A stretch of DNA of 64,000 bases from Rhizophlyctis rosea (Eukaryota > Chytridiomycota > Chytridiomycetes > Rhizophlyctidales > Rhizophlyctidaceae). Location of the stretch: positions 124,488 through 188,487 of the forward strand of contig JADGJC010000041.1 in assembly GCA_027596075.1 (NCBI GenBank), given 5' to 3'. Shown piece after piece: positions 57,347 through 64,000 of this stretch (the first letter of the stretch is position 1; each line of letters begins with the position of its first letter). The translations under genes and the position numbers were made by a program. The notes under the pieces are model-generated. The model was not told where the DNA came from and did not search any database. It was given only the letters and a program-made list of their open reading frames with translations.

Positions 57347-57970
57347 ATGTCCATGCCAGCACTCACAGCAGCAACCCTCTACACTGCACCACACGCATCT
57401 TCCCTTCCCAGCGCAAACTCTCTAATCCGCTCACACCACGCGGACGGGAACCCTGCCGCTATTCTATCCTTATTTGACGCCCATCCACCAGCAAAAACGT
57501 CCCTCTACTGCATAACACCCACAACTACCCTCCTCAACGCCATCACTTCCCACGCGGAACCAGGAACATTCCTAAGCATTGGGTCCGCAAGCGGGTTGCT
57601 TGAGTATTTGCTTGCCAGCAAAGTGGGAAACCAAATTCGAATCGTCGGTGTAGATACGGCTCAAACGAATGTCTTTCTTCCTGCTGAGAACTTCATATGG
57701 GTGCCGTCTGGAGTGTTGAGGACGGATGATCCACTGTGCGAGGAGACAACTACGTTATTTGTTTCTTATTTACGACGACCAAGTATATTGGTGGATTATA
57801 TGACTTCCTGTCGGAATGTGAGGAAAATTATCGTGGTGGGGCCTAGGTCTGAGGATCCGCGGAATGATGAGGAAGTTAGGAGAATATTGGAAGGGTGGGG
57901 AGAGGTGGTGGAGGTGGAGATAGAGGGGTTGGAGCATTGGGATCAGATGGTTGTGTATGCTAAACGATGA
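57347..57970 (+). CDS. Methyltransferase-fold-like protein of unknown function
   Basis: Single exon, 207 residues. A strand-loop pattern FLSIGSASGLLEYLLASK resembles the SAM-binding motif I of Rossmann-type methyltransferases, and IRIVGVD 14 residues later fits motif II with its acidic residue. Further beta-alpha alternation follows (TTLFVSYLRR, KIIVVGPRSEDP, VEVEIEGLEHWDQMVVYAKR), the last being like the final antiparallel strands of the fold. The expected E/DxGxGxG is degenerate (SIGSASG), so cofactor binding is uncertain. The ATG at 57347 is followed by a second Met three codons on (57353). No signal peptide. Substrate unknown. Confidence 0.7.
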   Translation: MSMPALTAATLYTAPHASSLPSANSLIRSHHADGNPAAILSLFDAHPPAKTSLYCITPTTTLLNAITSHAEPGTFLSIGSASGLLEYLLASKVGNQIRIVGVDTAQTNVFLPAENFIWVPSGVLRTDDPLCEETTTLFVSYLRRPSILVDYMTSCRNVRKIIVVGPRSEDPRNDEEVRRILEGWGEVVEVEIEGLEHWDQMVVYAKR

Positions 57971-58879
57971 GTTTCATCGTGCGGCCGCTTCATCTGCAAT
58001 ACGCAATCGGCGGTTGAAGAGACTACAGTGCCCGGCCATTTCATCAATATCACCAAAACGTTGCCAAAGTATGACCGGTCACTTAGCAATTAATGTCCTT
58101 TGCCCCATTTCAGGTTGTTCTAGCCAATGGAGCGGTTCAGCCCTCTCGGATTTGGACGCCGTTTCCGTTCCGCCAGCCTGCAATCCTTCCTCCACCTCAT
58201 CTCACTAATCCCACGAGTCATTCAGCAGACTACACTACCTGCCTGTCCATCACTACTTAGCTTGATAAGTGAGCTGGGGCATGACCTGTCACTGCGCAGC
58301 TGTATTCACTGACTTTACAGATACTATGGTCAGATTTGCTGAAGGTGTGACATGCAGATGGAGTTTGAGGCTGAGGTGGACCGGAAAGATGTGGATGTCA
58401 GAAGTTCAATATACAGCAGGAGACAACTGGGATGGTTTACATTTTGAGTATATGGGACATGGGGCTGTGGAAGACTTACACATTCTGTGTTAGCCGATTT
58501 CCGAGGCAACTTTGCAGTGGCTGGCAGTGCTCCGCTTTGTACTCTTTGTCTTTTCAGTGACCAATGGCATTTGCCCTCATATTCCTGGATCTTTGAAACA
58601 CTGTACTCATCATTGATCAACGGGCAGCATCCAGCATCTCCTCATCTGGTGGGGCGTTCATTGAGGGGCTGCTCTGCCTTTTCCTTTTCCCACTTTCGCG
58701 CTGGTGGAAGTCTTGGACAGTAAGAGGTTCGTCTGTGATCACTTTCAATCAACATTTTAACCTCTTTGAGTGGGTCAGCCCAGCTCCGCTAAGCCCTTCG
58801 GAGGGCTGACGGAGGCTCAAAACCAGCTCAAAACGGTTTGGATGCTCCCTCAAGTATGAAACCGCAGAGGAGCGGAGAG
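57971..58879. other. Intergenic, nothing recognised
   Basis: About 900 bases with short frames only. The last 150 bases are promoter of the first small secreted protein. Confidence 0.45.
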
Positions 58880-58886
58880 TATAAAC
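58880..58886 (+). promoter_or_regulatory. TATA-box candidate for the first small secreted protein
   Basis: TATAAAC 117 bases before the ATG, followed by a C/A-rich leader (CCCTCACCACTTCACC). Spacing fits a fungal core promoter. Confidence 0.45.
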
Positions 58887-58996
58887 AAACGGCAGCACCC
58901 CTCACCACTTCACCACTTTAAGTACTTTACCATCTCCAAAACCCACACCAAATACCCATACACACATCATTTCAACAAATTTCCCACTCGGTCACC

Positions 58997-59490
58997 ATGA
59001 AACTCCTCCTCCCCACCACCCTCCTCCTCACCGCAACCCTCGCCACAACCCTCCCCTCCCTCAACCGTCGCCAAAACCAAGACCTATCCACGTGGCATCC
59101 AGACACAAATTTCTTTGTCCCCGCGCAATGCCAACACTGCCAAGACGATAACACTAGCTGTCTCCAGAATTACCCCGAGTCTAGCTGTCGTTGGGTTTTG
59201 GTGGATTGTACGGGCAGGTAAGCGTGGGTTGTGCTCATCTATTCCTCAACCTCTGGTATGTGAGGATGACGTTAACAATGGGTGTTGAAATTGGTAGATG
59301 CGTCCGTGACTTGCGCGAGAGTACCCCACCTCCTTCAAACGGGCCGTCAAATGGCAACACGCAAGATTTCGGTCCTTGTCCGCAGTGTATGACATCCTTC
59401 GAAGATTGCATATGGAGTATTCAGAACGCTCAATCGTGTGCGTGGGTGGAGGATGATTGTTGGGGACGGTGTTTGAATGGGCGGTCCTAG
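58997..59490 (+). CDS. Small secreted cysteine-rich protein with two six-Cys modules
   Basis: Two exons (58997-59217, 59298-59490; 80-bp intron) give 137 residues. Residues 1-20 are a signal peptide (MKLLLPTTLLLTATLATTLP), followed by SLNRRQ with a dibasic site suited to a KEX2-type protease. Two modules of the same cysteine spacing follow, C-x2-C-x6-C-x8/9-C-x6-C-x3-C: CQHC...C...C...CTGRC and CPQC...C...C...CWGRC. A Gly/Asn/Pro/Ser linker separates them and the intron falls at the end of module 1, suggesting that modules may be gained by exon duplication. The neighbour at 60219 carries one such module. I know no named family with this spacing; an effector, adhesive or antimicrobial role is possible but unproven. 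Confidence 0.85.
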
Positions 59491-60218
59491 GATCTTCCCG
59501 AATGGATGAAGATGATTAGGGTTTGATCGTTATGGCTTTGTTGAAAGTACAGTAGGATGGAATGTATGCGTGATGAATATACCATTGTTTAACATCATAC
59601 TAGCATGTCACATTTGACGTTTCATGTATACCTAGTTAGTGGGCGGTGCATGGATGTGCATGTGCTTTTGTGCATCAAAAGCCGCCGTCCAGTAAAAACA
59701 AGTCCGAATTGATTATGACCCATGACAATGTTGTCGAACATTGAAAACGGCTTTTTACAAAAAGTCTCTGGCAACTATTCAATAATGTTTTATGAGAAAG
59801 ACATTGCAAATTGGGAAGGATCTTTTGTGGGTGTGGGGCTTGCGGGAGCAGTTTAGCCGTATTTGGACTGATGGTTGGTGGCACTTGGTGCTTGGCCACA
59901 AAGCCGGTGGGGCTCAGGTTTGGTGAACAACCCACTCCAGGACACTGTGGACAGGAAGAGTCTTCGCACCTTTCACCCCAAATCTTCCTTCCTCCTCCGA
60001 AATCTCACCAACATCTACTCGAAAGAATATAGGGGCATCCACCCTCCTTCACCACCCCGCTGGCTTAAGCTGATAAAGATCTCGACTTCAAAAAAACATC
60101 TGTAAACAACGAAAGGTTGTCGCTGTTGCTGACTTGGGCGTTCCCACAGTACCATAGCCCATTTCAAACCCCACCGGACACCACACATACACCTTCCCTC
60201 ATTTAATCCTACTCAATC
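59491..60218. other. Intergenic between the two small secreted protein genes
   Basis: About 730 bases; no third copy of the cysteine module was found here. The final 100 bases are a C/T/A-rich leader of the second gene. Confidence 0.45.
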
Positions 60219-60551
60219 ATGAAAATCTACCTTCTCATCATCTCCGTCGCCTCCCTCCTCCTCCTTACACCCACAGCAACGGCCCTCCCGTCCCTCCACC
60301 CTCGCCAAGAGCGTCTTAAACCGCCTGGACCGGACCCACGGTGTCTTCCAATTAGTGAAACTGACCAGCCACCTGAAAGCACCACCGGCCCATGTCCGCA
60401 ATGTGAGGGGCATTTCAGCCTTTGCATGAGGGAGCGGTGCGATGAGTCTATATGTGGGCGGGTGAAGGCTGTTTGTTGGAGGCAGTGTTTGGATGTGGGT
60501 GGGAGCGAGGCTGGGGATTGGGATGTTAGTGAGATTTGGACGAGGAGGTGA
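60219..60551 (+). CDS. Small secreted cysteine-rich protein with one six-Cys module
   Basis: Single exon, 110 residues. A signal peptide (MKIYLLIISVASLLLLTPTA) is followed by ALPSLHPRQE, matching the LPSL-x-x-RQ border of the neighbour at 58997. After a Pro-rich linker the module reads CPQC, six residues, C, nine residues (one of them an additional Cys), C, six residues, C-x3-C: the same spacing as the neighbour. The tail is acidic and Trp-bearing (GDWDVSEIWTRR). Same strand and about 730 bases apart, so the pair is a local duplication. Function unknown. Confidence 0.83.
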   Translation: MKIYLLIISVASLLLLTPTATALPSLHPRQERLKPPGPDPRCLPISETDQPPESTTGPCPQCEGHFSLCMRERCDESICGRVKAVCWRQCLDVGGSEAGDWDVSEIWTRR

Positions 60552-61166
60552 TTTTATGAGAAGAGATATGGAGTAGTGTATTGATAATCATTAGTCTTTC
60601 TTGCTGAATCAATCAATGAGAGAAGCGAGAAGTGAGGAATGGATGATGTGGACGATCAAGGGGAGCATTACATTTCCGGACTTTGGATTTGTTAGGTAGA
60701 GGGCAGGGTCTGATGTCTCTGACATGCCAGGTCGTGGTTTAGTTTTTGGTCTTTGAGGAAACCACGGACGATGGAGGGGGTGAGGAGGAGTTGATTGTGA
60801 GTGTTCCCTAGCCTGTATCCTTCATGGATGATTTTTCCCCATTCTGAATCTGATTGCTCCATTCAGACTATTTTCTGAGAGAGAGGGAAACGTAACGACG
60901 AACTCATGGCCCTTTTAGTATGGACCGTATACTTCTCAAAGTAAACGTTCAAGCAGCGCCAGGAAGTGTTAGGACCCTGTTTGGTGTTACCCGTCCATGA
61001 CTCATGGCACGTCAACCAAGAGCCCTAGACCCGCGCGCACGTGCGTCACCGCGTGCTTCAGTTTGAAAGTTGATACACTACTCCCACAGCCTTCTCACTT
61101 GCCGCAACCACCTCATCCCTCCTCCAACCTCATCTCACCAACCTCTGCCCACAAATAAAAGTAAAG
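60552..61166. other. Intergenic, nothing recognised
   Basis: About 600 bases; a CGCGCGCACGTGCG stretch near 61031-61044 contains a CACGTG E-box, about 130 bases before the next ATG. Otherwise nothing. Confidence 0.4.
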
Positions 61167-61829
61167 ATGCCCACATCACCCACCCACCCCCACCTCACCC
61201 GCGCCCCACCCTCAGACTCAGCCCTCCAAACCGGCCCATCAACTTCATGGTCATTCCTCTCTCCACCAATAGGTTCCTCCTCATCGCGGCATAAAAACAA
61301 ACAACCTAGTCGGACTCCCGCCCCACGCGCTGAGGCGGTGTCATCTTCTGATGAAGATGACGATGAGATTGAGGAGGAAAACAGGAGGGGCATAAGTGAG
61401 ACGGCGCGGTTGTTGAGGGGGGAGGTGGATATTGAGAGGGGGAGGAGGGGGGAGGATGAGGAGGAGGGGCGGAGAAGAGGACGTGAGGGAATGGAGGAAA
61501 TCAAGACTTACCTCCCGGAATCAATCATAATCTCAATCCTCAGCTTATGTTGTCTAGTACGTACCCCACATACCTCCCACCCCTTCCTCCCCTCCCTCCC
61601 CCACCAAAAACCCCCCACCCTAACACCCTCCCTCCAGTGCACACTCCCCCTCTCCCTTATAGCAACATACCACGCAACCCGTGTAGACCCTTACCTCCTC
61701 CGCAACAACGCACCCGCCGCCCACCACCACGCCCGCCTAGCAAGAATACTGGTTTGGATTGCTGGTGTGGGGAGTTCACTTGCTTATGTGGTTTTTTTCG
61801 TGGTGTTTATACAGTTGTTGAGGCCTTGA
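61167..61829 (+). CDS. CD225/dispanin-like membrane protein
   Basis: Two exons (61167-61556, 61638-61829) give 193 residues. The first 110 residues are polar and acidic (SSSDEDDDEIEEE) with Arg/Glu-rich stretches. After splicing the sequence reads KTYLPESIIISILSLCCL joined to CTLPLSLIATYHATRV, then RLARILVWIAGVGSSLAYVVFF. This double-Cys first helix, a short R-V connection with an Ala/His/Arg-rich loop, and a second helix is the CD225 pattern; animal members include interferon-induced transmembrane proteins (family knowledge). The 81-base intron (GTACGT..CTCCAG) is a multiple of three and contains no stop, so retained transcripts would stay in frame but carry 27 extra residues inside the first helix region. 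Likely a plasma- or endomembrane protein; role in fungi unknown. Confidence 0.78.
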   Translation: MPTSPTHPHLTRAPPSDSALQTGPSTSWSFLSPPIGSSSSRHKNKQPSRTPAPRAEAVSSSDEDDDEIEEENRRGISETARLLRGEVDIERGRRGEDEEEGRRRGREGMEEIKTYLPESIIISILSLCCLVRTPHTSHPFLPSLPHQKPPTLTPSLQCTLPLSLIATYHATRVDPYLLRNNAPAAHHHARLARILVWIAGVGSSLAYVVFFVVFIQLLRP

Positions 61830-62172
61830 GTTTTTGAGTGTTTTTCTGGTGTATTGTGTCTGTGGGGGTGGTGGGGCGAGTGGTTTGGGGGTAAGGGATT
61901 GGGTATGCGTGTGTGCGAGCAGACATAAGAGACAAAAGGTTTGACCGAGGTTTGAGTTTTGAAAAGAGGTTTGACGGAAACTTCTGTTGTGAAGAGTCTT
62001 GGAGACAGGCGGCAGCCCCCAAGACATCATTAAACGGAAGAAAGGACACACGAAGACCGTCACTCTGTGCAACTTTCTTTTACTGTGCTCAAGCATCCTT
62101 CACATCAAACCTCCCATCCCTGCTTCCCTGCAAAAAAGCATCCTTTCCCCACCACCACGACCATGAACCCTC
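61830..62172. other. Intergenic between convergent genes
   Basis: About 340 bases of shared 3' flank; nothing recognised. Confidence 0.45.
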
Positions 62173-63798
62173 TCAACACCTCTCAATATAATTCCCCGGC
62201 ACAAGCCCCAAATCCACAATCCTAACTCTCACCCTCCCCCCACCTCCCTGTCCCTCCCCACCAACACTCCCCCTAAACCTAAACCTCACCGCCGTAACCC
62301 ACCCCTCCCCATACACACCCTCATACTCCACCACACTCCCCATCTGCTCCACCACCGTCTTCGCATCCGGGTCTAGCGATAGTTGGACTGCTGGAGCAGA
62401 GGTGGCGGAAGAAGAAGAGAGATCGTTCTTGGAAATGGCAGAGATGTTGGAAAGAGATGTGGAAGGAGGCGAGTCGAGGTCGTCTATGCTGGCCCAACGG
62501 CCGTCGGAGGGGGCGGTGGAGGTGGGCAAGTCGGTTGTGGATTTGGGTTTCTGGGTTGGTGTTTGTTGTGTTGTTTGTTGCGTTGGTTTTAGGGATTGTG
62601 TGGATGTTAGGGTTGCGTTAGTGGCGTCGGAAGTGATGGATAGGGATGGTAGGGATTGTGCGTGTTGCGTCGTTGTATTCGCAGTCTTACTTTCACCACT
62701 TGTTGTCGTCGAACTTTTCTTCTCCTCCACCACACCAGTCTTCCCCCTTTCCGTCGTACTATCTCTCAATTGCACATCACTCCCCAACTCCCTCGACCGC
62801 CCACCCTCCTCCTCCTCATTCTTCTTCACCGCCCCCCCAATCTTCTCCCCAACCACAACAACAACATCGTCCCCTTCCCTAATAGTCATCTCCCACTCTG
62901 TAACCCTCTTAAAATCAAACATCGCCTTCGCCCGATAAAACTCCTTCACCTTCATCTTCCCACCGCCAACATCGTTCAGCTCTTTCGTAAGGGCGGGAAA
63001 GATGAAGGTGTCAACGTCTGCGGGGCGTATTCTGTGGTGCTTTTTGTGGTGGTGGTGGGAGTGAGCGTGGTCGTGGTCGGATTCGTCGGATTCGAAGAGA
63101 CGTTCGGCGGAGCGGTAACCGGTGTCAGAGCCGTCGTCGTCGCTTTCGGAGGAGGAAGTATCGGGAGTTGGAAGGGGGTGACCGTAGTGGCGCGGGTCGT
63201 TGGATGGGTAGGCGAAGTCGCGGATCTTGACGTTTGGGATTACTGAATTGAACGGAAATGGTTACGCGTAAGAATCCATGTATAGTTCATGTTGCAGCCG
63301 GATGCAACTGAAACCCCAATCGATGTCTTGGTGCAGCTCATCCCCGCGATTTCATCAAGACACCTCATCTCTGCGGACAATATACGAAATTCTCTCATCT
63401 CGTCCAATCCCCAAACTGCCCCATCTTGACCATAAACCAATTCCCCGTGCCCAGTTTCTGGATATAAACCATCGTCACGATTATACTCACAGTCCTCAAA
63501 TTGCGGCTGGGAATGGAACAGTTGTAACCAATATTAGCCACATCCTTCCAAAAACAACTGTCCATAATACAAAGCCCTTACCGCAACATTCCCACCCGAA
63601 CCCTTTCCTTCTTTCCTATCACCTTCCGCCGGACTCGAAGATGACACGGGTTTGCTTTCATCCGAAGGTGCTTTTGCGGAGCTTATTTTTGTCCCTGTGA
63701 ATTCAGGACGGTAGAGAATGAGTTTTGTGGGCAGGCTGCGACATGATTTTGAGAGAGCCTTCACCAGCAGAACTCGCTCGTGGTGTGTCGTTGTCCAT
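62173..63798 (-). CDS. SH3 protein with an SH3 domain split by a long insert
   Basis: Four exons (63798-63765, 63694-63582, 63506-63491, 63242-62173) give 410 residues; exon 3 is 16 bases. Splicing creates APQFEDLIPNVKIRDFAYPSNDPRHYG, a conserved-looking block, followed by an acidic/His-rich region. At about residues 157-190 the first half of an SH3 domain appears (YRAKAMFDF ... EWEMTIREGDDVVVV). About 170 low-complexity residues (Ser/Thr/Gln/Lys) follow, then the second half at 365-410: GEGWVTAVRF ... LGLVPGNYIERC, with the Trp and PxxY positions expected of a ligand-binding SH3. The IRDFAYP block next to an SH3 recalls cell-polarity proteins of the Tea4/Bud14 group, from memory and with low confidence. 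The ATG at 63798 is the first whose spliced frame stays open. Confidence 0.75.
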
Positions 63799-64000
63799 GT
63801 TGTTTTCGAGAGTCGACGTAAACTATCGAGAGGACAGTATTACGTGTCGGATGAGAGGTCTTTTTGGGGCTATGGGTTTAACGCGTCTAGAAGGAAAGAT
63901 TCGGCGATGATTCGTCGGGTGGCAACCGAGGGAAGCCTTCAAAAGCAGTGCCGTACAAGATTATCGGCGACGTTATGCCACTCCTTGGGTGTACTAGGAG
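63799..64000. other. Window edge, upstream region of the SH3 gene
   Basis: About 200 bases; presumed promoter. Nothing else seen before the window ends. Confidence 0.4.

Noticed and set aside
62402..62938. Plus-strand open frame of 178 codons opposite the SH3 gene
   Set aside because: Antisense of the low-complexity insert; hydrophobic stretches result from reversed Ser/Thr/Glu codons.
1..64000. CRISPR array, prokaryotic operons, rRNA genes, telomere repeats
   Set aside because: None seen; introns and gene organisation are eukaryotic throughout.

Overview
The window reads as nuclear DNA of a fungus, most likely an early-diverging, chytrid-like one. That placement is inference; no rRNA or other phylogenetic marker is present. 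The evidence is genes split by short GT..AG introns (mostly 58-125 bp, often with CTRAY-like branch points), a fused trehalose-6-phosphate synthase/phosphatase, a fungal-type nitrate porter, an arrestin-like protein, dibasic processing sites in small secreted proteins, and lineage-unusual domains (TIR, 7TM-RGS, CD225).

Layout. 0-3.4 kb: nine-exon trehalose synthase/phosphatase (minus). 3.4-8.4 kb: no convincing gene. 8.5-10 kb: NRT2-type nitrate/nitrite porter (plus). 10-23 kb: an accessory-looking stretch with diverged dispersed repeats, a kelch-like protein whose core resembles bacterial proteins, an ankyrin-TIR fusion gene that carries lesions near its 5' end, a DHA2-type MFS exporter, and two related F-box genes that are both broken. 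23.5-28 kb: DUF1206-type membrane protein and an unidentified multi-pass membrane protein (minus). 29.3-29.9 kb: a tRNA-Ile relic, then an intact tRNA-Ile(AAT) with a 15-nt intron. 30.5-33.6 kb: seven-transmembrane RGS protein with a repeat-rich tail. 34.8-36 kb: secreted/multi-pass membrane protein. 37-40.4 kb: large arrestin-like scaffold with an SH3-like C-terminus (minus). 40.4-47.3 kb: gene-poor, with one secreted-protein terminal exon and an inverted repeat. 47.3-49.9 kb: eight-exon coiled-coil protein. 49.9-54.7 kb: gene-poor, with an assembly gap next to a near-pure G+C tract and a tRNA-Leu(AAG). 54.7-58 kb: acidic disordered protein with an RVRF motif and a methyltransferase-like protein. 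59-60.6 kb: two small secreted proteins sharing a six-cysteine module. 61.2-61.8 kb: CD225/dispanin-like protein. 62.2-63.8 kb: SH3 protein whose SH3 domain is interrupted by a long low-complexity insert.

How they work together. There is no operon-like cluster. Themes are stress/carbon storage (trehalose), nitrate uptake, G-protein signalling (7TM-RGS), membrane trafficking and polarity scaffolds (arrestin, SH3), and a rapidly changing region of recognition-type repeat proteins (ankyrin-TIR, kelch-like, F-box). The two items I rate most likely to be new are the ankyrin-TIR fusion, whose TIR domain becomes complete only after introns are removed (including a 27-nt exon), and the CX2C-X6-C-X8/9-C-X6-C-X3-C secreted module. 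Exon structures were derived by eye from splice sites and reading-frame continuity.
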